From an uncultured Clostridium sp. (GTDB lineage: Bacteria; Bacillota; Clostridia; TANB77; CAG-508), in the NCBI GenBank assembly GCA_947064765.1, contig CAMSWH010000007.1:1-58085 (forward strand): a stretch of DNA of 58,085 bases, in the 5' to 3' direction. The translations under genes and the position numbers were made by a program. Shown here piece after piece: positions 18,045 through 26,652 of this stretch. Each line of letters begins with the position of its first letter. Within the stretch, counting starts at the first letter, position 1. Below the pieces are notes generated by a model that was not told the origin of the DNA, made no database searches, and was given only the letters and a program-made list of their open reading frames with translations.

Positions 18045-18677
18045 ATGAACATTTTAGAAATCTATGGAAAATATGGTATACCTGAAAATTTACAAATGCA
18101 TATGCTTAGGGTTGCAGCATGTAGTAATCTAATTATAGATAACTGGGAAGGAAAAAAATTAGAAAGAAAATCTATAATTAGAGTAAGTCTATTGCATGAT
18201 ATGGGAAATATTTTAAAGATTTCGGAAGATTTTTCTAGTAATCCTAAATTTATTGAAAATAGAAAAAAATATTTTGAAAAGTATGGAACGAATGAGCATG
18301 AAGCAAATCTTGAAATAGGTAAACTAGAGGGACTATCAGAATATGAAATAGAAATATTAGATGGTAAAAGATCAAGAAAAAACGAAGAAACTTTAACTTC
18401 AGATTCTTATGAAATCAAAATATGTGCTTATTGTGATCAAAGAGTAGCACCAGATGGAGTAGTGGGAATAAAAGAAAGATTAGAAGATGCTAAAATCAGG
18501 TATAAAAATAGACCATTATCAGTATGGTCTAATGAAGAAAAAGCAAATAGAATGATTAAATGTGCATTAGAAATAGAAAAACAAATTATGAAATTTTGCA
18601 AAATTAAACCAGAAGAAATCAATAATAGTTCAATTCAAAATTACATAGAAGAATTAAAAAAATATGATATGAGGTAG
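18045..18677 (+). CDS. HD-domain phosphohydrolase (210 aa)
   Basis: HD metal-site residues appear in order: His19 in MHMLRVA, LLHDMGN (the HD pair), a following histidine in TNEHEANLEIG, and an aspartate in YCDQRV. Such proteins hydrolyse phosphates of nucleotides or cyclic nucleotides; the substrate here is unknown. GTGAGGAAT ribosome site. Six bases before ccdA, so probably in one transcript with it. Confidence 0.8.
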   Translation: MNILEIYGKYGIPENLQMHMLRVAACSNLIIDNWEGKKLERKSIIRVSLLHDMGNILKISEDFSSNPKFIENRKKYFEKYGTNEHEANLEIGKLEGLSEYEIEILDGKRSRKNEETLTSDSYEIKICAYCDQRVAPDGVVGIKERLEDAKIRYKNRPLSVWSNEEKANRMIKCALEIEKQIMKFCKIKPEEINNSSIQNYIEELKKYDMR

Positions 18678-18683
18678 GAAAAA

Positions 18684-19319
18684 ATGGAATATTTATTTAC
18701 TTTTTTAGAAGGAATAGCAAGTTTTATATCACCATGTTTATTACCAATGCTTCCAATATATATTTCTTATTTTGCTGGTGAAAATGATAATAAATCAGCT
18801 AAAGCATTAATAAATTCAATAGGTTTTGTATTAGGATTTACAATAGTATTTTTAGTATTATCAATATTTGCAAGTACTTTAGGAAGTTTAATAAGTGAAA
18901 ATATAAGATATTTAAAAATTGCATTTGGAATAATAATTATTTTACTGGGACTAAATTATATGGAAATTTTAAAATTAACTTTTTTAAACAGAACTAAAAA
19001 AATTAATTCAAATAAAGAAAATTTTAATTTTTTTAAAGCAATTATATTTGGAATATTATTTTCAATTAGTTGGACACCTTGTATAGGAACATTTTTAAGT
19101 TCAGCATTATTGTTAGTTGCAAAAGAGCAGGATATAATAAAAGGAATTATATTAATGCTTATATATTCTGTAGGGCTTGGAATTCCATTTATTATATCAG
19201 CAGTTTTACTTGAAAAGTTAAAAGAAATGTTTAACTTTATAAAAAGAAATTATGGAAAAATAAAAATAGTATCAGGTATTATATTAATTATAATGGGAGT
19301 TTATATGATATTATTTTAA
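18684..19319 (+). CDS. ccdA: CcdA-type thiol-disulfide transporter (211 aa)
   Basis: Six predicted membrane helices and the two reactive cysteines of the family: SPCLLPMLP (Cys18, helix 1) and SWTPCIGTFLSS (helix 4). Moves reducing power from cytoplasmic thioredoxin to the outer face of the membrane. Its likely partner, a membrane-anchored thioredoxin, is the next gene. Ribosome site TAGGAAAAA is weak; coupling to the previous gene may help. Confidence 0.93.
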   Translation: MEYLFTFLEGIASFISPCLLPMLPIYISYFAGENDNKSAKALINSIGFVLGFTIVFLVLSIFASTLGSLISENIRYLKIAFGIIIILLGLNYMEILKLTFLNRTKKINSNKENFNFFKAIIFGILFSISWTPCIGTFLSSALLLVAKEQDIIKGIILMLIYSVGLGIPFIISAVLLEKLKEMFNFIKRNYGKIKIVSGIILIIMGVYMILF

Positions 19320-19444
19320 ATTCAAATATATTAGAATGTTAATATTTTTGTAGTTGATTGTTTAAAATATAAAAAGTTTTAAATATAGTAGAAAGCTAGT
19401 TAAAATATAATATAGAATAAAAAATTATGTAGGAGAGATTTTAT

Positions 19445-19909
19445 ATGAAAGAAAAATTTAAAATTATATTTTTAATAATTCTATTTGTATTAATATTATT
19501 TGGAATCAAGGTACTTTTAGATAATCAAAATCAAAGCTTTGTTAAGAACCAAGTTTCTCAAGAAGATAATCAAAATGTTTCTAATAACAACTTTCAAAAA
19601 GATAATGTTTTAGAGATAACTTATGAAAATTTTGATTTAGAAGTTTTAAATAGTGATAAAACAGTACTAATAGACTTTTATGCTGATTGGTGTAATCCTT
19701 GCAAAGTATTATCTCCAATAGTTGAAGAAGTGGCGAATGAGAACAAAAATATAAAAGTGGTAAAAATAAATATAGATGAAGTTCAAGAAATTGCAAATCA
19801 ATATGGAATAATGTCAATACCAACTTTAGTAGTTATAAAAAATGGAGAAGAAGTAAATCGATCAGTTGGTGTAATTTCAAAAACAGAAATAATAGATATG
19901 GTTAAATAG
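19445..19909 (+). CDS. Membrane-anchored extracytoplasmic thioredoxin (154 aa)
   Basis: N-terminal anchor (KIIFLIILFVLILFGIKVLL), a polar linker to ~residue 52, then a thioredoxin fold with DFYADWCNPCKVLSPI (Cys83, Cys86; Asn-Pro instead of the usual Gly-Pro) and the cis-proline motif MSIPTLVVI. Reduces disulfides outside the membrane, fed by CcdA upstream. AGGAGAG ribosome site. Confidence 0.92.
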   Translation: MKEKFKIIFLIILFVLILFGIKVLLDNQNQSFVKNQVSQEDNQNVSNNNFQKDNVLEITYENFDLEVLNSDKTVLIDFYADWCNPCKVLSPIVEEVANENKNIKVVKINIDEVQEIANQYGIMSIPTLVVIKNGEEVNRSVGVISKTEIIDMVK

Positions 19910-19923
19910 AAAAGGTGATAAAT

Positions 19924-21003
19924 ATGTTTAATGTAGGAATTATAGGAATAGGATTTTTAGGAGGATCTCTTGTAAAAAGTTTATCAAAATCAGAAAAAGT
20001 AAATCAAATTATAGCATATGATAAAAATTTAGAAAGTTTAGAAAAGGCATATTCTGAAGGAACTATAACAGAGTATACACTTGAAGTTAATGAGAAATTT
20101 AGCAATTGTGATGTAGTATTTATTTGTACACCAGTAAGTTTTATTTCAGAGTATGTAAAAATTTTAAAAAAATATGTGAAAAAAGATTGCATTATAACAG
20201 ATACAGGAAGTACAAAGAAAACTATTTTAAATGATACTAAAAAAATAGATGTAGAATTTATAGGTGGACATCCAATGATAGGCTCAGAAAGATCTGGATA
20301 TGCAACTTCAAAAGATTTACTTTTTGAAAATTCTTACTATATAATTACAAAAAGTAATTCAAATAAGCCAGAATCTATAGAAAAATTAAAAGAGTTAATC
20401 TTAGAAATAAAAGCTATACCAATTATTATAGATGAAAATAAACATGATTATATAACTTCTGTAATAAGCCATGTTCCACATGTAGTTGCATCAAGTTTAG
20501 TTAGATTAGTAAAAAATTTAGATGATGAAAATGAAACTATGAAAACTTTATGTGCAGGTGGATTTAAAGATATTACTAGAATTGCCTCATCAGATCCAAC
20601 TATGTGGGAAAATATTTGTAATGAAAATAAAGAAGAGATTATAAATACTTTAAATATATTGATTAAAATTTTAGAAAATTTTAAAGAAAACATAGATAAT
20701 AGAAATGAAACATATGATTTTTTTGAAACTTCTAAAATTTACAGAGATAGTTTCATTAATAAAAAAATTAATGGAAACACAATGCCAGAATTAAATATTA
20801 GTATAAAAGATGAAAATGGTGCAATAGCAAGAATAACAACAATATTAAGTGAAAATGATATAGGAATTAAAAATATTGAAGTTTTAAATAATAGAGAAAA
20901 TAATTTTGGAGCATTAAAAGTAGTTGTAAGGAATTATGAAGAAATGGAAAAAGGTTATAAAATTATTAAAGAATTGGGCTATGAGATTAGAAAAATGAAT
21001 TAA
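19924..21003 (+). CDS. tyrA: Prephenate dehydrogenase with ACT domain
   Basis: Oxidises prephenate to 4-hydroxyphenylpyruvate (tyrosine route). Start ATG 19924 with AAAAGGTG before it. NAD-binding GIIGIGFLGGSL at the N-terminus, GGHPMIGSERSGY in the prephenate site, and VISHVPHVVASSLV with the catalytic-region histidines; C-terminal ACT domain from ~residue 285 (LNISIKDENGAIARITTIL) for feedback by tyrosine. 359 residues, normal. First of a tyrA-pheA-aminotransferase cluster. Confidence 0.95.
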   Translation: MFNVGIIGIGFLGGSLVKSLSKSEKVNQIIAYDKNLESLEKAYSEGTITEYTLEVNEKFSNCDVVFICTPVSFISEYVKILKKYVKKDCIITDTGSTKKTILNDTKKIDVEFIGGHPMIGSERSGYATSKDLLFENSYYIITKSNSNKPESIEKLKELILEIKAIPIIIDENKHDYITSVISHVPHVVASSLVRLVKNLDDENETMKTLCAGGFKDITRIASSDPTMWENICNENKEEIINTLNILIKILENFKENIDNRNETYDFFETSKIYRDSFINKKINGNTMPELNISIKDENGAIARITTILSENDIGIKNIEVLNNRENNFGALKVVVRNYEEMEKGYKIIKELGYEIRKMN

Positions 21004-21085
21004 TCTAAGGTAGTAGGAAAGGCAATCTGAAAGAAAGATAAAATTTTTCATAACTATGTATGCCTTCTAGCTAAGTGAGAAAGGA

Positions 21086-21898
21086 ATGAAATTTAAAATG
21101 AAAGTAGGATATTTAGGACCAAAAGGTACATTTTCATATGAAGCATGTATAGAATATTGTAAAAAATCAGAAGAAAAGATAGAGTATAAAACAATATTAG
21201 ATACTATTTTAGCTTTAGAAAATAACGAAGTAGATGAAGCAATTGTTCCAATAGAAAATTCTTTGCAAGGTTGTGTTACAGATGCAATAGATACTTTAAT
21301 ACAAAATGAAGATATAAAAGTAAAAGGTGAAATTTTATTAGAAATTAAACAAAATTTAATGTCAAATAAAAAATGTAATTTAGAAGATATAAAAACAGTA
21401 TATTCACATCCACAAGCTTTAGCACAGTGTAAAAAGTTTTTAGAAACAAAAATGCAATTTGCAGAAACTGTACCAGTAGAAAGTACAGCTGGAGCAGCTA
21501 AAAAAGTAAGTGAAAGTAATGAAATATGTGCATGTATAGGAAATATATCATGTTTAAATGAGTATAATTTGAATTTAATACAAGCAAATATTCAAGATAA
21601 TATGTTTAATAAAACTAAATTTTGGATATTAAGTAAAAATGATAGTAAAAATATTATAGAAAATAAAATGTCTTTAATATTTTCAGTAAAAGATAAACCA
21701 GGAGCGTTATATAATGTTTTAGAGATTTTTAATAAATACAATTTGAATCTTACAAAAATAGAATCAAGACCAGCAAAAACTGTTTTAGGAGAATACATAT
21801 TTTGGATAGATGTTTCAATAGAAAATAGAAATGAAGAAAAAGTAATTAAAGAAATTAAAGAAAAGGGAATTTTTGTTAGAGTTTTAGGAAAATATTAA
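21086..21898 (+). CDS. pheA: Prephenate dehydratase
   Basis: Makes phenylpyruvate from prephenate. YLGPKGTFSYEA opens the domain, IPIENSLQG-type segment reads VPIENSLQGCV, VYSHPQALAQC and VESTAGAAKKV follow; the C-terminal ACT domain has the ESRP phenylalanine-binding motif (LTKIESRPAK). 270 residues, monofunctional form without chorismate mutase. Two close starts (ATG 21086 and 21098) share one AAAGGA; the second gives the usual MKVGYLGPKG start but is 13 bases from it. Confidence 0.95.
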   Translation: MKFKMKVGYLGPKGTFSYEACIEYCKKSEEKIEYKTILDTILALENNEVDEAIVPIENSLQGCVTDAIDTLIQNEDIKVKGEILLEIKQNLMSNKKCNLEDIKTVYSHPQALAQCKKFLETKMQFAETVPVESTAGAAKKVSESNEICACIGNISCLNEYNLNLIQANIQDNMFNKTKFWILSKNDSKNIIENKMSLIFSVKDKPGALYNVLEIFNKYNLNLTKIESRPAKTVLGEYIFWIDVSIENRNEEKVIKEIKEKGIFVRVLGKY

Positions 21899-22035
21899 TA
21901 AAAGAAATCGTATGTTTTCTAAAATATAAATATAATATTTTATGAAAAGATCCAAGTAATAGAAAGATATGAATAGACTATATTTACTTATAAATAAGTT
22001 GTAGAAATTTTCTAAAATAGGAAAAGAGGATAGAT

Positions 22036-23220
22036 ATGATATCAGATAAAATGAAAAAATTAGTGAAAAATAATTCAGTAATAAGAGAAATGTTTGAAGA
22101 AGGTAAAAGGCTAGAAAAAATATATGGAAAAGAAAACGTATATGATTTTAGTTTAGGAAATCCAAATGTTCCAGCACCAAAAGAAGTAAAAAATGCAATA
22201 ATTGATATTGTTCAAAATGAAAATCCGTGTACTTTACATGGATATATGAGTAATGGAGGATTTGAAGATGTAAGAGAAAAAATAGCAAGTTCAATAAATA
22301 ATAAATTTTCTACTAATTTTAATTATCAAAATATTGTAATGACAGTTGGAGCAGCAAGTGGATTAAATATAGTATTAAAATCTATAGTAAATTTAGATGA
22401 TGAAGTTATAGTATTTGCGCCATATTTTAGTGAATACAATAATTATATTCATAATTATGATGGAAAAGTTATAGTAGTAAGTCCAAATACAGAAAACTTT
22501 GAACCAAATTTAATCGAATTTGAAAAAAAGATAAATGAAAAAACAAAAGCAGTAATAATAAATACACCTAATAATCCAACAGGTGTAATATATTCAGAAG
22601 ATACTATAATAAAATTAACTAATATAATGAAGAAAAAAGAAAAAGAATTTAAACATCAAATATATTTAATATCAGATGAACCATATAGAGAACTTGTTTA
22701 TGAAGGAGAAGAAGTACCATATATTACAAAATATTATAATAATTCTTTTATTGTATATTCATATAGCAAATCTTTATCATTACCAGGAGAAAGAATAGGA
22801 TATGTAGTTATACCAAATGAATTAGAAGAAGCAAATGAAATGATAGAAGCTGTTACTATTGCAAATAGAATAATAGGATGTGTAAATGCACCTTCATTAA
22901 TGCAAAAAGTAATATCATACTGTTTGGATTTAAAAACAGATATAGAAAGCTATAATAAAAATCGTAATTTATTATATAGTATTTTAATAGAAAATAATTT
23001 TGAATGTATAAAACCACAAGGAGCATTTTATTTGTTTGTAAAAACACCAATAGATGATGATAAAGAATTTTGCAATATAGCTAAAAAATATAATTTGTTA
23101 TTTGTACCAGGAAGTTCTTTTTCTTGCTCAGGATATGCAAGAATTGCATATTGCGTATCTTATGAAATGATAGAAAATTCAAGAAAAGCATTTGAAGAAT
23201 TAGCTAAAAATTTTAATTAA
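22036..23220 (+). CDS. PLP-dependent class I aminotransferase (394 aa)
   Basis: Fold-type I transaminase: FSLGNPNVPAP, NTPNNPTGVIY, SDEPYRELVY and the lysine that binds PLP in YSYSKSLSLPGERIGY. Its place behind tyrA and pheA suggests it turns phenylpyruvate and 4-hydroxyphenylpyruvate into phenylalanine and tyrosine, although the sequence also fits aspartate aminotransferases. AAGAGGAT ribosome site before the ATG. Confidence 0.9.
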   Translation: MISDKMKKLVKNNSVIREMFEEGKRLEKIYGKENVYDFSLGNPNVPAPKEVKNAIIDIVQNENPCTLHGYMSNGGFEDVREKIASSINNKFSTNFNYQNIVMTVGAASGLNIVLKSIVNLDDEVIVFAPYFSEYNNYIHNYDGKVIVVSPNTENFEPNLIEFEKKINEKTKAVIINTPNNPTGVIYSEDTIIKLTNIMKKKEKEFKHQIYLISDEPYRELVYEGEEVPYITKYYNNSFIVYSYSKSLSLPGERIGYVVIPNELEEANEMIEAVTIANRIIGCVNAPSLMQKVISYCLDLKTDIESYNKNRNLLYSILIENNFECIKPQGAFYLFVKTPIDDDKEFCNIAKKYNLLFVPGSSFSCSGYARIAYCVSYEMIENSRKAFEELAKNFN

Positions 23221-23348
23221 AATATTATAATCTATAATTTATATGCTTAATTTTAATATATAAGTTTTTTGTATAATTTTAATTAAATCTTAAGATTTAT
23301 AATAAATAATATATGTTAGAATATAGTAAGTTTATAGGAGAGATTATA

Positions 23349-23870
23349 GTGAAATATATTTTTAGTTTTACAATATTAATTTTAGTATATATATTAATTT
23401 ATTATAAAAGTTTAAAATCAAAAAGTAGGGAATACAAAATAAAATTTTCATTATTTTATTTTTATATTGTAATAGTTTTATTTGCAACAATAATGCCATT
23501 TAGAATTATACATCCAGGACAAAATGAGTTATTTTATAGAAGATTAAATTTAGTACCTTTTAGAGATATTTATAATAGTTATAGAGGTGCTATAAAAGAT
23601 ATGATATTAAATGTATTAATGTTTATACCTTTTGGATTTTTAATTTCATTATTAAAAGAAAAAACTTTATTGAAAACAATAGTAATATCTTTTTTATTTA
23701 GTTTATTTATTGAGACGACACAATTATTATATGCTTGGACATCTATTACAAGCATAAGAACATGTGATATAACAGATATAATTACAAATACAACAGGGGG
23801 AATAATAGGTTTCTTATTATATAAATTAGTTTGTATTTTAATTAAGAAAGTAAAAGTAATAATTTTATAG
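23349..23870 (+). CDS. VanZ-family membrane protein (173 aa)
   Basis: GTG start at 23349 preferred over ATG 23313 because AGGAGAG lies 8 bases before it and none before 23313. Four to five membrane helices with the VanZ pattern: MPFRIIHPGQ, LNLVPFRDI, DMILNVLMFIPFGFLISLL, FIETTQLLY and CDITDIITNTTGGIIGFLLY. VanZ proteins affect teicoplanin tolerance and lipid transbilayer traffic; the role here is unknown. Followed by ~295 bases with no gene, containing a TGTGGTATAAT promoter-like box near 23998 and an orphan GGAGG. Confidence 0.85.
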   Translation: MKYIFSFTILILVYILIYYKSLKSKSREYKIKFSLFYFYIVIVLFATIMPFRIIHPGQNELFYRRLNLVPFRDIYNSYRGAIKDMILNVLMFIPFGFLISLLKEKTLLKTIVISFLFSLFIETTQLLYAWTSITSIRTCDITDIITNTTGGIIGFLLYKLVCILIKKVKVIIL

Positions 23871-24165
23871 ATTCTAAAAAATATTATAGTATGATAATTT
23901 TCAAATAGAAGATAATTATAACAAAAATTAGATTTGTAGTAGTTTACATTGTGCATGAAATCTTGAATATGTTTTTTTAGAAAGAAAAATGATGGATTGT
24001 GGTATAATCGAAAAATTTAATTATTATTAATTTTTTTTATATTTTATATTGAAATATTTTAATAATTGGAGGAAAATAGATAAGAGTTTATACAGAATTT
24101 AACAATAATTATTATATATTAATAAAATTATAAAATTTATGGTTAATAGAATAAAAAATATAAGA

Positions 24166-24408
24166 TTATGCTCTTTTTCTGAAAACATCTGTAGAAACAT
24201 TAAATATTTCTGCAATAGCAAATAACTCAAAATCCTTTAATGATCTTGCGTTATTTTCTATTTTTGATATTTCTTTTAACGAAATATCAACACCTTTTAG
24301 TTGTAATTTTTCTGCAAGTTGTTGCTGAGTTAGGTTATTTTTTAATCTTAATTCTTTTACTATATTACCTGATACGTTTTTTGCTTTGTTAAATTTGTAT
24401 ATTTTCAT
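24166..24408 (-). CDS. XRE-family transcriptional regulator (80 aa)
   Basis: Start at 24408 chosen because AGGTG stands 6 bases before that ATG. Almost the whole protein is a helix-turn-helix: VKELRLKNNLTQQQLAEKLQ ... DISLKEISKIENNARSLKDFELFAIAEIFNVSTDVF. Small XRE repressors of this type usually control their own promoter; a perfect inverted repeat at 24468 lies in the divergent promoter region. Confidence 0.85.
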   Translation of the reverse strand: MKIYKFNKAKNVSGNIVKELRLKNNLTQQQLAEKLQLKGVDISLKEISKIENNARSLKDFELFAIAEIFNVSTDVFRKRA

Positions 24409-24467
24409 TACTACACCTATTATTTTTTTATTATTCAATTTTTATTATTGTAGCATTTTTTTTATAT

Positions 24468-24494
24468 TTAAATTCTCTAAAAAAGAGAATTTAA
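24468..24494. promoter_or_regulatory. Putative operator between the XRE gene and a divergent gene
   Basis: TTAAATTCTCT and AGAGAATTTAA, perfect 11-bp arms separated by five A. It lies between the XRE gene and the gene at 24577; an extended -10 (TGTGGTATAAT, ending 24526) follows, so the palindrome sits at the -35 position of the rightward promoter, well placed for repression. Confidence 0.6.
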
Positions 24495-24576
24495 TAAATT
24501 AAAATAAAAAAATTGTGTGGTATAATCAAATTATGTTAAGTAGTATTATATAATACTACTTTGAAAGGATGTATTT

Positions 24577-24900
24577 ATGGATGAAAAAAATTTAGATAAA
24601 AAGTTTAATTATGAGAAATGGTACAATGACTATTGTAATAAAAGATTTATAAGTTTGTCTGAGTATTTTGATAAAAATGATTTAATAATATTAAATAAGC
24701 TAGATATTATATTAGAAGAAAAGATTTATACTGAAAGAGAATTCGAATTAATGGATATGAGTTTATATGAATATTATGAAGAAAATGAAGATAATGAAAT
24801 TATAGAATCAGATTTACTTAAAGAAAAGTTGGTAACAAAAGAAGAATATAAAAAAGTTTTAGATATGTTTACTAAAATTTCTAGAGATTATAATTTATAA
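24577..24900 (+). CDS. Small acidic protein beside the XRE regulator (107 aa)
   Basis: GAAAGGATG ribosome site, ATG start. Very acidic and helical (MDMSLYEYYEENEDNEIIES), soluble, no recognised motif. Divergent from the XRE gene with a shared palindromic operator, so probably its regulatory target. Function unknown. Confidence 0.7.
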   Translation: MDEKNLDKKFNYEKWYNDYCNKRFISLSEYFDKNDLIILNKLDIILEEKIYTEREFELMDMSLYEYYEENEDNEIIESDLLKEKLVTKEEYKKVLDMFTKISRDYNL

Positions 24901-24920
24901 AAATATTTTAATAAATGATT

Positions 24921-24980
24921 AAAGAGTTCTTTTATTTAGTGTTCATTATATGTAGCACTTTATTTAGAAACTCTTTTTTT
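24921..24980 (+). terminator. Long stem terminator
   Basis: AAAGAGTT pairs with AACTCTTT across an inner AGTG / CACT pairing; followed by seven T. Confidence 0.7.
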
Positions 24981-25054
24981 ATATTATAGAAAATTGTAAT
25001 TTATATAATATAAAGATTTTGAAAACAGTGCATATAAAAATATTTTATAATTTT

Positions 25055-25080
25055 TGTAACTTTTTTTGAAAAAATGGTAT
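25055..25080 (+). promoter_or_regulatory. ECF-type promoter of the sigma factor gene
   Basis: TGTAAC, 16-base spacer, GTAT. TGTAAC is the -35 element of extracytoplasmic-function sigma factors such as sigma X and M of Bacillus. It lies about 70 bases before the gene's own start, as expected for autoregulation. Confidence 0.55.
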
Positions 25081-25122
25081 TATGTAAGTGAAAGTACTTT
25101 TTATAAGGAGTTTAGATCTAAA

Positions 25123-25674
25123 TTGGATAACAAAACAATTGCAGATTTTGAAAATAATAACATTTTAAATATTGAAGAAATAATAGAGAATTATAACTCT
25201 TATATTTATACAATATTAAAAAATAGTATGAGTAATAGTGAAGATATAGAAGAAATACTATCAGATGTGTTTATGATATTATGGAAAAATTATGAAAAAA
25301 TTGATAAAAGTATAAAAGTAAAACCTTATTTAGTTGGAATAACTAGAAATCTGATTAGAAAAAAATATAGAATATTAAATGTAAAACATACTATGGAAAA
25401 TATAGAAGATTATGAGAATGAAATTAGTGATTATATAAATATTGAAGTATTAGTAGAAAAAAATGAAAAAAGTAAAATTATATCAAATACGATTGATAGT
25501 ATGAAAGAAGAAGAAAAGCAAATATTTATAATGTTTTATTACAAATCAAAGAAAATTAAAGAAATTTCAAAAGAGCTTAACATTTCAGAAGCAAAGATAA
25601 AAATAACTCTACATAGATTAAGAAAATTTGTAAAAAAGAAATTAAAAGAAAGAGGGTATGACTATGGAAAATAA
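25123..25674 (+). CDS. ECF RNA polymerase sigma factor
   Basis: Region 2 (ILKNSMSNSEDIEEILSDVF ... GITRNLIRKKYR) and region 4 (IFIMFYYKSKKIKEISKELN ... TLHRLRKFVKKKL) of a sigma-70 family ECF factor. The frame also opens at a TTG at 25066, but that codon lies within the promoter; TTG 25123, 12 bases after AAGGAG, is my preferred start though the spacing is long. The stop overlaps the next gene, a membrane protein likely to be its anti-sigma factor. Confidence 0.85.
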   Translation: MDNKTIADFENNNILNIEEIIENYNSYIYTILKNSMSNSEDIEEILSDVFMILWKNYEKIDKSIKVKPYLVGITRNLIRKKYRILNVKHTMENIEDYENEISDYINIEVLVEKNEKSKIISNTIDSMKEEEKQIFIMFYYKSKKIKEISKELNISEAKIKITLHRLRKFVKKKLKERGYDYGK

Positions 25675-26110
25675 TGAATTAAATAATAAAATATTAAAAA
25701 ATGTTAGAAATAGAATAGTTGTATCCAATTTAGAAAAGGAGGAGGCTATGAAAATAGAAAATCGAAGAAAAGTTATATCATTATGCGCAACAGTTGTACT
25801 ATTATTATCTGGAAGCTTTTTAACAGTAAATGCAGCAACAGATGGAAAATTAGCAGAAGATATAAAAGAAAAATATAAAGAAATAATTTCTATTGACTAT
25901 GATCAAAGTAAATATAAATTTATAGATATGGAAGAGGGGAAAGACTCAGTATCAGGAGCAAATACTGTAACATACAGATTAAGATCAAATGACAATTTAG
26001 AAGAAATTGATACAGTTATTTATACAGATAATTTGGATGATGAAAATTTAAAATTAAATTGGAATGCTACTGGAGAAAGTACATCAGAAGTAGTGATTGA
26101 AGATAAATAG
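25664..26110 (+). CDS. Single-span membrane protein, probable anti-sigma factor
   Basis: Overlaps the sigma gene by 11 bases. Charged cytoplasmic segment (~45 residues), one membrane helix (VISLCATVVLLLSGSFLTVNA), then an acidic extracellular domain of ~95 residues. This build and position are those of anti-sigma factors, although no zinc-finger motif is seen. ATG 25658 is an alternative start. Confidence 0.65.
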   Translation: MENNELNNKILKNVRNRIVVSNLEKEEAMKIENRRKVISLCATVVLLLSGSFLTVNAATDGKLAEDIKEKYKEIISIDYDQSKYKFIDMEEGKDSVSGANTVTYRLRSNDNLEEIDTVIYTDNLDDENLKLNWNATGESTSEVVIEDK

Positions 26111-26193
26111 TAAGAAAATTATTGAAAATAAAGAAAGTAATTTTGAAGAATTATTTAATATTCAACCATTATCCTAAATAGAGGAGATAACGT

Positions 26194-26436
26194 ATGAATA
26201 GAATAAAAGAAGTAAAACCATTAGAAGACTATAAAATATTAGTTATATTTGATAATGGTGAAAAAAGAGTGAAAGATATGAAACCATATTTAGAAAAAGG
26301 AGTTTTCAAAAAATTAAAAGATAAAGAATTTTTTAAATCAGTAAAAATAGTTTATGGAACAGTTACATGGGATAAAAATATTGATTTATGTGCAGATAGT
26401 ATTTATGAATCTAGTTATATTTATAATGAAGAATAA
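26194..26436 (+). CDS. DUF2442 protein (80 aa)
   Basis: Matches the family pattern: V.PL.DYKILV.FDNGEKR..D..P.L..GVF..LKD.EFFK.V....GT..W....D......Y. It is a small cytoplasmic beta protein of unknown function. Ribosome site GAGGAGAT. Terminator at 26448. Confidence 0.85.
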   Translation: MNRIKEVKPLEDYKILVIFDNGEKRVKDMKPYLEKGVFKKLKDKEFFKSVKIVYGTVTWDKNIDLCADSIYESSYIYNEE

Positions 26437-26447
26437 ATGATTATAAT

Positions 26448-26492
26448 AAGCAGGTTAAAATTTTAAGTAATAAATTTTAATACTGCTTTTTT
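26448..26492 (+). terminator. Terminator after the DUF2442 gene
   Basis: AAGCAG + TTAAAATTT arms pair with AAATTTTAA + CTGCTT, then T run. Confidence 0.8.
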
Positions 26493-26652
26493 ATAATACT
26501 TTGATTTTTTGTACTGACTTACCAGTCTAAAGATTTTTGTAGTTTTTTGTGATATATTTGAATTATATTAATAAAGTATTTTATTATTGAATAAAATACT
26601 AGAGATATTAAACGATAATTATTTGTTTATAGAAATAGGAGAATTTTATATC

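Noticed and set aside
26587..26652. TTG start extending the acyl-CoA synthetase by 22 residues
   Set aside because: No ribosome site before it, whereas AGGAGA stands properly before the ATG at 26653.
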